Source: Pyramidobacter sp. YE332
GTDB taxonomy: Bacteria; Synergistota; Synergistia; Synergistales; Dethiosulfovibrionaceae
DNA length: 64,000 bases
Direction: 5' to 3'
Assembly: GCF_033060595.1 (NCBI RefSeq)
Contig: NZ_CP133038.1
Span: 1,488,001-1,552,000 of the forward strand
The notes below the pieces were generated by a model, which was given only the letters and a program-made list of their open reading frames with translations, ran no database searches and was not told the DNA's origin. The translations under genes and the position numbers were made by a program. The stretch's first letter is position 1. Each line of letters begins with the position of its first letter. Below, one piece after another: positions 45,657-54,600 of this stretch.

Positions 45657-45819
45657 CATCAAATTTTCCAACGCAAAAACGCATTAAAAAAGACCTTGGC
45701 GAAGCTGTTGGCAAAAGAAGGATCTCGGGCAGTACTGCACCATGAAAGCGCCTCCGAGCAAAACCGAAAAGAACGCCGCGAGCTTTTCTCAGCGTCAGTA
45801 AAAAATAACTGATTCAGTG

Positions 45820-45825
45820 TATAAT
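45820..45825 (+). promoter_or_regulatory. -10 element of deleted galE copy
   Basis: CAGTGTATAAT, as before the intact galE. Confidence 0.5.
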
Positions 45826-45891
45826 TTTCTCACAGAAGCCAGAGTTCACATTGTGCGTTACAGCTGACGCTTTCTCAGGGAAGAAAACACC

Positions 45892-46589
45892 ATGAACGTT
45901 TTGCTTACCGGCGGGGCCGGTTTTATCGGGTCGCATACGGCGGTCGAACTGATCGCGGCGGGGCACGGCGTGGTGATCGCCGACGATCTGAGCAACAGCT
46001 CGGCTTCGGTGATCGAGCGGCTGCACGAATCCCTACGGCTGGACGAAGTTCATGATCGAGCAGATCCTGCGCGACGCGGCTGCCGCGGACGCTGAGGTGT
46101 CGGCGGTGCTGCTGCGTTACTTCAACCCGATCGGCGCGCACGAGTCGGGGCTGATCGGCGAACAGCCGCAGGGGATCCCCAACAATCTGATGCCGTATCT
46201 GTGCCAGGTGGCGGCGGGCAAGCTGCCGCAGCTGCGCGTTTTCGGCGACGACTACCCCACGCCCGACGGCACGGGGGTGCGCGACTACATCCACGTGGTC
46301 GATCTCGCCAAAGGGCATGCGGCGGCGCTGGCTTACGCCGCCTCGCACCAAGGGGCCGAGGTATTCAATCTCGGCACGGGGCGCGGCAGCAGCGTGATGG
46401 ATCTGATCCGTTCGTTCGAACGGGTCAACGGCATTAAAATCCCTTACGCGATCGCGCCGCGCCGGCGACATCGCCGTGTGCTGGGCCGACGCCTCGAAAG
46501 CCGAGCGCCTGCTGAGCTGGAAGGCGCAGAAATCGCTCGACGACATGTGCCGCGATTCCTGGAACTGGACGAAGAAGTCGCTGCGATAA
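45892..46589 (+). pseudogene. galE copy with a 302-bp internal deletion
   Basis: Nearly identical to the intact galE at both ends, but bases equivalent to 42993-43294 are missing. The break joins cggctg to cacgaatcc at a shared TG. Loss of 302 bp shifts the frame, and a further 5-bp loss near 46461 shifts it again. It ends KSLR-stop rather than KSLL-stop. The high identity implies recent duplication. Confidence 0.93.
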
Positions 46590-46611
46590 AAGTATCGAAG
46601 GGGCTCATAAA

Positions 46612-46676
46612 AAACGACGTTGCGCCCGTCATGTTTTGAAGGAACAGTTCAAAACGCGACGGGCGCAACGTCGTTT
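46612..46676. terminator. Long composite hairpin after deleted galE
   Basis: 19-bp outer stem (46612-46630 with 46658-46676, AAACGACGTTGCGCCCGTC) enclosing an inner 8-bp stem GTTTTGAA/TTCAAAAC. A diverged copy follows the galE end fragment at 49611. Confidence 0.7.
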
Positions 46677-46813
46677 ATCCCGGACTGCCGTCGGGGTCGC
46701 AAAGCCTCCGCCGGCTTTCGGTGAGAAATCTCATTTCGGCTCTATAATAAACGTTGGGGGGACACGCGTCGAACTGAAGATGTTCACCTCCTCCAACGAG
46801 TCTACTCATATTA

Positions 46814-47693
46814 GGGCTTGTTTAAAAAACATTTCAGCTTGTATTATTTCAATAAAATAACACTGGCAGCGACAAGAACAAAAGCGAAAAACGAAGCGTC
46901 AAGTTTGTCATAGCGGGTGAAAATTCTACGGAACCATTTGATTTTCTGAAAGAAACATTCAACCAAGTGTCGTTCCTTGTAAACATGCTCATCTATAAAC
47001 CACGGTTCGGGATTATCGCTCTTCGGCGGGATAGTGTAACTTCCCTCCCGAGAAGTAATGTACTCTCTGATGGCTTGCGAACCGTAAGCCTTATCGCCGA
47101 TGACGTTGCTCCCTCTGATTTCCGCTTGCCCGAGCAAGGACACGGCATGGCGGGAATCGTGGTCATTGCCGGGACTGAGCAGGAGCGCCAGCGGATTGCC
47201 TAAACCATCTACTATCGCATGAATTTTCGTATTCTTGCCGCCTCTGGACATGCCAATCGCTTGAGCCCCTTTTTTCCCCCTTCCGGGGTTTTCCCTCTCC
47301 CGTTGGCACTTTGATGTACTTTGCAGGACGTGGAGTCGATAGAGAGATTTTCCATGTCGGCATCAGCGCTTAGGGCGGCAAAGATCGCCTCGAATATTCC
47401 CCGCTGTTTCCACAGCCTGAAACGTGCGTAAACTGCCTGCCATTTGCCGTAACGCTCCGGAAGATCTCTCCATGGCGCTCCACTTCTGGCAAGCCACAGA
47501 ATCCCATTGATGATCCTGCGGTTATCGTATTTTGCCGGGCGTCCACGTTGACCTGATTTCGGGTGTTCGGGCGGCAGCATTCTCTTGATTCGATTCCACT
47601 CGCTGGAGGTCAGTTCATATCTTCTCTCTTCCATGAGAAAAGTTTAAGCGATTGGATCGATTTAGGCAACTTTGACGTTTTTTAAACAAGCCC
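46814..47693 (-). mobile_element. IS5-family element, IS427-type
   Basis: 880 bp with inverted ends GGGCTTGTTTAAAAAAC, flanked by TA duplications (46812-46813 and 47694-47695). It carries a two-frame transposase joined by a canonical -1 slippery heptamer. Confidence 0.9.
46844..47634 (-). CDS. IS5-family transposase (two ORFs, -1 frameshift)
   Basis: ORF A (47212-47634) starts MEERRYELTSSEWNRIKRML and has the IS5 N-terminal helices (GRPAKYDNRRIINGILWLAR, APWRDLPERYGKWQ). ORF B (46844-47251) holds the DDE core (GLGNPLALLLSPGNDHDS, VIGDKAYGS) and the closing ECFFQKIKWFRRIFTRYDK. The frames overlap at A_AAA_AAG (47275-47269). A -1 slip joins GGKK to GAQAIGMSRGGKN exactly as expected for an IS427-type fusion. 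Apparently functional. Confidence 0.9.
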
Positions 47694-47899
47694 TAAGATA
47701 GGCATACCCAGTCATTCCTCCCTCGCAATCTCATCAGCAGAGTTGATCGAAAGGGAAATGATGGATATGCCGCATGCTCGTTTTATCGGATTATTGTCGA
47801 GTAGGGAAAAGAGGAGCACCAAGAAGTTTTACGACCGCGGCGAGACCCACTCGATGGATTTTATTATGCCCTGTTCTGAGAACTGCAGCAAACATTTCT

Positions 47900-49237
47900 C
47901 TATTTTTCGATAACTTCCCACGTGCCGTCACGCCTGGAGCCAAGTCTTCGAATATAGCCTTTCTCTCTCAACGAATCCAGCGTACGCTGAACTGTTCTGA
48001 CTGTTTTTGATATCTTCTCAGCCATCTCGTCCCGGGTTGAATCCGGCTTGTTTTTCAATATAGCCAGCACAGCCACTTCCGTCCCCTTTAAAGTGACATT
48101 AAAAGTGACATTCTGAATGTCACTTTGAAACGCTGGTCTGTAAATAATAAACTTAAATCCGCTTTCGCCTGTCTCATACGAATATCGAATAGCCGCATCC
48201 TTGCAAAGACTGTTTATTCGCTTAAAGCCGCTTCCGAATTGCTCAATAGACTTATTCAGATACAGAACTTTCGAAATAAGAGGGTTACGTATCTCTGACT
48301 CTACATTCCTTTTAATGTAATCCTCCGGTTTATAACGGCTTGCATATCGTCCGGGACTATAGATTGTTATCTTCCCTGGGTGGATGCATATTTCATGATT
48401 TGTGGATTCGTTATATACTGCATGTGCAAAACTGTTAGCCAATGCCTCTCTAATGACCGCAACAGGGATCTCCGGGATTTCCTCTCTTTCTGTCCCGATG
48501 ATTTCGCTTCTCCATCGGACATTCTTCAAAATATAATCTTCAGATATCTTCAGCAAATTATATATATTGTCTTCATAGAGCTTCATATCAATAAAAGTAA
48601 GCTTTTCATCCGTAGCAAATACAGCAGTTTTCAATGTGACCGGATGCGTATTTCCGAAAAGGCATTCTCCAGCGTTATTCAAATGATCGTCATCCAGCAA
48701 GCCGCACCTCTTCAGAACGATTGGACATGTATATTTTCCCTCCGGTATTCTCCCCGCCGAAACAGCTTTTTGCCAAAAAGCTCTGATTGCCGTTTTGTCA
48801 ATTTGCTTGGATGTCGCCAAAGACGGTGTTTTCTCCCACTTTTCCTTATATTCATTTGATACAAAGAAGGACTTCAGCGCTTCCGGCACCACCTCACGAT
48901 CTTCATCAGCAGTTCGGAGGTAATAACGCCCAAACGCAGAATATGGGACATTACTGCCATTAAATTCGATTTTGATTACATGCCTTCCGTCAAGAACCGT
49001 TTCGTTTATAGCAGGATATATCTGAGGTCTGATGCTTTCGTATACCATTCTCGAAACATCACGAAGCGACGATTCCGAAACGGCCTGCCCGCTCACATCA
49101 CCATTCGGTTTGATCCCAAAATAAAGGGTTCCTATCCCGTGTTTATTCAAAATAGACGAAATAGAAATCATCGCCTCTCGGATCTCGGCAGTTGTCTTTT
49201 TGAATTCCAACGTTTCCGTTTCTTTTCCCAGATTCAT
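47900..49237 (-). CDS. AlbA_2 (Schlafen-type) ATP-binding regulator with winged helix
   Basis: 445 residues. AlbA_2 start LGKETETLEFKKTTAEIREAM, GTLYFGIKPNGDVSG; GHKL-like ATPase motifs VIREALANSFAHAVYNE, ITIYSPGRYASRYK, SIEQFGSGFKRINSLCKD; a winged helix near the end (DEMAEKISKTVRTVQRTLDSLREKGYI). It is a more distant paralogue of the gene at 43968. Promoter region holds TAGTGAC/GTCACTA palindrome. Probable autoregulated transcription regulator; role unknown. Confidence 0.85.
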   Translation of the reverse strand: MNLGKETETLEFKKTTAEIREAMISISSILNKHGIGTLYFGIKPNGDVSGQAVSESSLRDVSRMVYESIRPQIYPAINETVLDGRHVIKIEFNGSNVPYSAFGRYYLRTADEDREVVPEALKSFFVSNEYKEKWEKTPSLATSKQIDKTAIRAFWQKAVSAGRIPEGKYTCPIVLKRCGLLDDDHLNNAGECLFGNTHPVTLKTAVFATDEKLTFIDMKLYEDNIYNLLKISEDYILKNVRWRSEIIGTEREEIPEIPVAVIREALANSFAHAVYNESTNHEICIHPGKITIYSPGRYASRYKPEDYIKRNVESEIRNPLISKVLYLNKSIEQFGSGFKRINSLCKDAAIRYSYETGESGFKFIIYRPAFQSDIQNVTFNVTLKGTEVAVLAILKNKPDSTRDEMAEKISKTVRTVQRTLDSLREKGYIRRLGSRRDGTWEVIEK

Positions 49238-49260
49238 TCCCGCTTCCCTCGCCGTTATAA

Positions 49261-49300
49261 AGTGACGTCATCATATCATATAGTGACATTTACGTCACTA
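49261..49300 (-). promoter_or_regulatory. Operator-like repeats before the second AlbA_2 gene
   Basis: AGTGACGTCA at 49261 and the palindrome TAGTGAC-N6-GTCACTA at 49281-49300, 24-63 nt upstream of the start. Confidence 0.5.
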
Positions 49301-49365
49301 TTAACAAGGCGAGGCACCTCCCTCCTCAATGGAGAATACCCCTACGGCGACCGCCGACGGTCTGA

Positions 49366-49522
49366 TACTATTTCTCAATTAAAATGCCGAATGCAGAGGT
49401 GCTACGGGGGAGATTCACAAAGCGAGCTGTGCAGACCGCGCAGCGGTCAAGGGAGTCCTGAGCGACTGAACTCCTCCGTAGCGCCCGGAAACTATGTTAA
49501 TACTTTCTATTAAGAATTAGTC
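49366..49522. mobile_element. Miniature inverted-repeat element, copy A
   Basis: 157 bp, flanked by TGA (49363-49365 and 49523-49525). The ends TACTATTTCT and AGAATTAGTC are imperfect inverted repeats. An internal 15-bp stem (49398-49412 with 49471-49485) and an inner CTGTGC/GCGCAG hairpin fold the centre. It is about 85-90% identical to copy B at 60051. No ORF of note, so it is non-autonomous. Confidence 0.8.
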
Positions 49523-49537
49523 TGAGCAACATCAGCG

Positions 49538-49583
49538 CATGTGCCGCGATTCCTGGAACTGGGGGAAGAAGTCGCTGCGATAA
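49538..49583 (+). pseudogene. 3' end fragment of galE
   Basis: The last 15 codons of galE ([14 protein letters not shown]-stop), matching the end of the copy at 45892-46589. It is followed by the same downstream sequence and terminator. Miniature element copy A ends just upstream. Confidence 0.85.
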
Positions 49584-49610
49584 AAACATCAAGGGGCTCA
49601 TTAAGAACAT

Positions 49611-49661
49611 GTCGCGCCCGTCATGTTTTGAAGGAACAGTTCAAAACGCGACGAGCGCGAC
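49611..49661. terminator. Diverged copy of the galE composite hairpin
   Basis: GTCGCGCCCGTC (49611-49622) with GACGAGCGCGAC (49650-49661), one mismatch, enclosing GTTTTGAA/TTCAAAAC. Paralogue of 46612-46676. Confidence 0.6.
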
Positions 49662-49722
49662 GTCGTTTATCCCGGACTGCCGTCGGGGTCGCAAAGCCTT
49701 CGCCGGCTTTCGTTGCGAGATC

Positions 49723-50180
49723 TCACCAGTCAAGGTCAAGGTGGTTGCGCGCGAACTGCTCAAATATCCATGTGTCTTCGCAGTCGCACAAAAGGCTGTA
49801 AAGCTCCTGCCGAAGCTCTTCCCTGGACAGTCCGTCGATGTAGCGCCGCAGTTTTTCGTCCAGCTCTTCCCGACGCCGCTCTTCTTCCTCTTCGTATTTG
49901 ACGATGTCGTCGTAGTATTCCCGGGCTTTCTCCGGGTACGCCGCAAAGAACAGCGCGATCATGTGCTTGCAGATCACGCGCCGGCCGGCGGCATGGGGAC
50001 AGGTGCACGAAGACTTGCGCGGATGCTCCGCGTCGATGCGCACTTCGTAGACGGTGCCGCTCCCGCGCACGCTCCCGCTCGCTTCGAGATCGCCGGTCTT
50101 CTCGCACGAAAGGACCCTTCCTTATAGTATTCGTATCCTCTCCACAGCGAGGCGCCGCTGGCCAGCGTCATCAAACTCAT
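49723..50180 (-). pseudogene. SWIM zinc-finger protein, frameshifted
   Basis: Starts at 50180 (MSLMTLASGASLWRGYEYY, AAGGAG upstream). Near 50115 the frame breaks: KEG is followed in another frame by VLSCEKTGDLEASGSVRGSG and the SWIM motif CTCPHAAGRRVICKH (CxC...CxH), then a Glu/Arg-rich helix and a hydrophobic C-terminus (YSLLCDCEDTWIFEQFARN). SWIM domains bind nucleic acid or protein. About 150 residues if repaired. The motif is intact, so a sequence error is possible. Confidence 0.75.
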
Positions 50181-50624
50181 CGAGCCCTCTCCTTGTCGTT
50201 CCCATCGTCCGGCTTTTCCGGGCAACGTCTCCCGCGGCGAAAAAACGCAGCGCGCCCCGTCGCGATTGATTTTTTTACAGTCAGCATTCTTTCCGACGCA
50301 AGCCTGACACAGAAATATAATACATCAAAACACAATATCCCGCTCTCCCGTTTCGCAGCCGACGTGGCGCCAAGGGCGCGGAGCGGACTTTCGGCGACGT
50401 CGCCGCGCCTGCCGCGGCGCCCGAAGCTCCCGCGTCAACTTTGGCCTGATCGTTTATATTTTGCAAGTCCCTTATGCTCAACGTATCCCTGTCCAAGCGT
50501 GGCATCCCAGCCATGCGCCAAGAAAAAAATCCGCGCAGAAGACACTTGTTTTTCGAACAGAGGTAAAATATAATTGAATAAGTTAGCGAACAATGAATAT
50601 TATTACTGAAAGGATGGATCTTCT
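50181..50624. other. Intergenic region before the cyclase gene
   Basis: About 440 bp. Apart from the cyclase promoter at 50546-50574 no convincing feature is seen. A minus-strand stretch (MPRLDRDTLSIRDLQNINDQ) is open but has no recognisable family. Confidence 0.35.
50546..50574 (+). promoter_or_regulatory. Probable promoter of the cyclase gene
   Basis: TTGTTT (50546-50551), 17 nt, TATAAT (50569-50574), 51 nt upstream of the start. Confidence 0.55.
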
Positions 50625-51383
50625 GTGTATAAGCTTTGGAACGAGCTTCAGGAACTGAAAAAGCTGCGCTGGATAGACCTTTCGCATCCTCTCGATAATA
50701 CAAGCCCCTATTGGAGCGGCATACCGGATGGATCCGTCGAACTCTGCAAAACTGTGTTCGACTGGGACAATCCGATGCTTGAATGTCTCATTCAGACTTT
50801 TAAATTTCCTGGGCAGTTCGGAACACACATAGATTTCCCCGGGCATTTCGTTAAAGGCGCACCGCTGTCGGAAGCCTTCGGCGTGAAAGACTGCGTGTTC
50901 CCGCTCTGCGTCGTCGACATTTCGAAAAAGGTAAAAGCCGATCCCTGCTATGCCGTGACGGTAGACGACATTAAGGAATACGAAGCGAAATACGGAGCCA
51001 TACCCGACGGTGCGTTTGTGGCTCTTTATACGGGTTGGAGCAAAAATTGGCCCGACATGGATGCCCTCTCCGGAACGAAAATAAAAGAGGACGGCTCAGA
51101 AAACTTCCCGGGTTGGTCGCTGCCTGCGCTCAAATATATCTACGAGTTCCGCTCCGCGGCTGCGAACGGGCACGAGTCCCTTGACACCGATGCGTCGGCC
51201 GAAGCGGCGAAGGCTGGCGACCTAGCCTGCGAGAGATATGTCCTTCAGCAGGGCAAACTTCAGATAGAAGTGCTTTGCAATCTTGATATGCTCCCGCCCG
51301 CCGGCGCGCTCCTTTTCGCGGGGTATCCCAACATCAAGGGAGCGACGGGACTTCCTGTCCGTGTTTTCGCTATCTGCGAGTAA
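50625..51383 (+). CDS. Cyclase family (kynurenine formamidase-like) hydrolase
   Basis: 252 residues from a GTG at 50625 (AAAGGATGG upstream). The metal-binding motif FGTHIDFPGHF (HxxDxPxHF) is the hallmark of the cyclase/KynB superfamily. WIDLSHPLDNTSPYWSGIP and the later GAFVALYTGWSKNWPDMD also fit. Metal-dependent amide or lactone hydrolysis is expected; the substrate is unknown. It stands alone with its own promoter and terminator. Confidence 0.9.
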   Translation: MYKLWNELQELKKLRWIDLSHPLDNTSPYWSGIPDGSVELCKTVFDWDNPMLECLIQTFKFPGQFGTHIDFPGHFVKGAPLSEAFGVKDCVFPLCVVDISKKVKADPCYAVTVDDIKEYEAKYGAIPDGAFVALYTGWSKNWPDMDALSGTKIKEDGSENFPGWSLPALKYIYEFRSAAANGHESLDTDASAEAAKAGDLACERYVLQQGKLQIEVLCNLDMLPPAGALLFAGYPNIKGATGLPVRVFAICE

Positions 51384-51406
51384 AACTCGCGTCCGCCATT
51401 TGGCGT

Positions 51407-51453
51407 AAACGGCAAGGCGCCGCCGCGGATATTGCGGCGGCGCCTTGCCGTTT
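51407..51453. terminator. Strong hairpin terminator after the cyclase gene
   Basis: 20-bp perfect stem (51407-51426 with 51434-51453, core GGCAAGGCGCCGCCGC), 7-nt loop, then CGTTTAC. Few T follow, so it may need additional factors. Confidence 0.7.
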
Positions 51454-51506
51454 CGTTTACTCGTGCGTGAGTTGTTCTCAAGATTTCGGACATATTCCGA
51501 TACTGA

Positions 51507-51580
51507 TACTATTTCTTGATTGAAAAGCCAAACTCAAGGACGTTGCGAGCCATACCAATATTTTCTGTCGGGAATCGGTA
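51507..51580. repeat. Short derivative of the miniature element
   Basis: About 74 bp: a left end TACTATTTCTTGATTGAAAA and a right end AATATTTTCTGTC...CGGTA that match the ends of the 157/158-bp elements, but the central hairpin region is missing. Confidence 0.55.
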
Positions 51581-51620
51581 TAAATAACCGTTCCGCCACG
51601 TTACATTCAACCGGGAGATC

Positions 51621-54600
51621 ATGTTTATGCCATTCATAAAAAATCATGCGCGTTTTTTCAAGGGCGCGGCGCTGACGGGCGTTTTCGCCTTCGCGGCGGC
51701 GGGGGCGGCGGCGCTGGCGCTGATGCGCCGGGTCTGGGGGCCGGTGTCGATGGAGCAGATCCTGTTCCATCTGAACGTGCCGCTGACGGGCGGCGTCGAC
51801 GCCAACCTGCGCCGCCTCATTTTCGCCGCGGCCGCGGGCGCGGCGACGGTCACGGCGCTGTACGGACTGTTCTGCGGCTTCTGCCTGCGGCGCGGACGGC
51901 GCGGGGCGGGGCTGCTGGCGGCGTTGGCTCTGGCGGGATTCGCGCTGTACGCGGAGCGGAGCGTCGGCGTGGCCGGGTTCGTTCTGCGCCAGTTCCAGAC
52001 CACGGCGCTGTTCGACGCGGTGCCCGAGCCGCAGGACGCACGCTGGTCGTTCCCCGGCGCCAAGCGCAATCTGCTGGTGATCCACATGGAATCCATGGAA
52101 GACACGTTCAACGACGCGGCGGTCATGGGCGCCCCGCTGCTGCCCGAGCTGGCGCGGCTGCGGAAGGAGCATCTCCATTTCAAGGGTTTCCGCCAGGTAC
52201 GCGGCACGACCTGGACAACGGCGGGCGTGACGGCCTCGGACTTCGGGCTGCCGCTGCTGCTGCCGATCGGGCACAATGACTACGGCGACTACGAGTCGTT
52301 CCTGCCCGGAGCGCTGAGCATCTTCGAGGTGCTGGAGCGCAGCGGCTACGCGCTGGAGTTCATGTTTTCCAGCGACTGTTCGTTCGGCGGCATCGAAAAC
52401 CTGATCCGCACGCACGCGGCGCGCCCCGTCGTCAAGGATCTGCGCTGGTTCAGCCAGTACCGTTCCGACGTGGAACAGAACCGCGGCAACGGCTGGGGCC
52501 TGCGCGACCGCTATCTTTACGAGCGGCTCAAGGAGGATCTGGCGCTGCGCGCCGCTTCGGGCGCGCCCTACGCCTTTTTCGTCGAGACGCTCGACACGCA
52601 CGGGCCGGACACGTATTACTTCCTCGACCCCGACGTCCGCCCGGAAACGCGCTGGCACGATTTCCGCGACGTGATCCGCGCCGGCAGCCTGATGATGGGC
52701 GAATTCATCGACTGGGTGCAGGCGCAGCCGTTCGCCCGCGACCTGACGATCGTCGTTCTCGGCGACCACCTCTGGATGGGCGACACGGTCGCCGGGCGCC
52801 CGCTGGGGGACGGACGCGCCGTGTTCAACCTGTTCATCAACGCGATCCCGCGCCCGGAGCGCGGGATCGAACGACTTTTCAGCGCGCCGGATTTCGCGCC
52901 GACGATTCTCGAAGCCATCGGCGCGTCCCTGCCCGGGCGCCGCTTCGGCATCGGCACGTCGCTGTTCAGCGGGCGCCCGACGATGATCGAGGAACTGGGC
53001 GAAAAGGCTTATGTCGCCGAGCTGGGCAAGACGTCGGCGCGCTACAACCGTTTCTTCAAGCGTCCCGAGGGGAAGCCCGACCGGCGCGCGCCGCTGAAGA
53101 CGAACGACTTTTCCGCGGGCGCGCCGCGCCTCGCCCTTTCCGAACCGGAACTGTTCATGAGGACCGGCGGCAGCGGCGCTTTTCAGTGCGCGGTCTTCAA
53201 TTCAAGCGACAGCCTGTTGTCCGGCGCGGGAGATTCGCCGCTGCGGATCCGCGCGTCGGTCTGCGCCGCGGACGGCCGCAACATGCCGGAATACGCGCGC
53301 ACGTTCCCGCTGCCGCGCGATCTGCCGCCGCAGGACGCCGAATACCTGCAGGCGGCGATCCCCGTGCCGCCGGAAGGAACGTACCGTCTGCGGCTGGAAT
53401 TCGTCGACGAAAAGGACCGGCCGCTCGCCGCCGCCTTCGAAACGCCGCTGCGGACGGCGGCGCAGTGGCGGTACGCCGCCGAAGACGGCGGTGTGCCGCA
53501 GGACGAGCGTATCGTGCTGGACGGCGGCGCGCCCTGCGTCGCCTTCGCGGGCGCGATGGAAGTCTGTTGCCATCGGGACACGCTCTTCTGCAAGCTGCTG
53601 GACGGCCGACTGTCCGCAAAAGATCTGATTTTGCGCGCCCGCCGCGGCGGAGAGACGGTCGAACTGACGCCGCGCGAGCTGCGCCGCGCTTCCGACCAAA
53701 AATTCCGCTGGGCCGCCGCGCCGCTGGACGGAGCCGGTCTTGAATATCTGGAAGCGGGCTGGCGGCGCGGCGGCGCGGAAAACGTGCGTCCGTTCAGCCT
53801 CCTTCCCGCGGCGAAAAGCGCGCCGCTGCGCGAGGAGCAGGATTTTTACGCCTACGCGCGCAAACTGTCGCGGTCGAAGGCGCTGATCCTCGCCGCCGTC
53901 AACGCCCCGGAGCAAAAGCCCGGCCTACTGGCCATGCGGGACGGGCAGATCCTCACGCTTCAGCGCGGCGTGCCCGGTACGGCGCTGCACTTCGACGGCG
54001 AGGAAGGCGGCGTTTACCTCGACCTCAACACGTACGACGAGGCCACCGCCGCCCAGTCGCGCACGCGCGCGCGGCTGTCGATCCGCGTGAACGGCCTCGA
54101 ATACGCCTGCGCGCAGCAGGGAACGAACTTCGTCGTCTTCGATCCCGCCTGCGGCGAAGCGCTCGACCGCGCTGCCTGTGCCACGCCGATACCGTTGGCC
54201 GAACTGGCGGCGCTGCTCGCGGGCGCACAGCCCGAGACGGCGCGGCGGACCGGCGGCGAAGCGCCCAAACTGCTCCACTGCCCCGTCGATCACCGCGTCC
54301 CCATCGAAAAGGGGGCGTTCCTCGCCTCCTGGCCCGGCGGCCCATACGTCGCGCGCTCCGGCGGCCGCCTTTACTTCCAGACACCGTGGGAACAGGTCTT
54401 CAAAATCAAACTGCTCGGCGGTTCCGAAAGCGCGGGCATCGCGCCGCTGGACCGCGCCGTGTCGGCCGGTTTCGACGGCGTGATCTCCGCCCTGCCGGCG
54501 CGAGGGGCGTCCGCCGACGTCGGCTTCATCGACGGGCAGGGGCAAAAACACGCGCAGTCCGTCGACCTGACGCCGCTTTTTCTGGAAACGGACTTCTGCC

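Noticed and set aside
48080-48130. GTGACATT repeats inside the second AlbA_2 gene as operators
   Set aside because: They encode the NVTFNVT linker before the winged helix, a pattern frequent in this protein family, so coding repetition explains them.
50281-50703. 140-residue minus-strand ORF
   Set aside because: Low-complexity Ala/Gly stretch, antisense to the cyclase start, no family; only a short segment looks protein-like.
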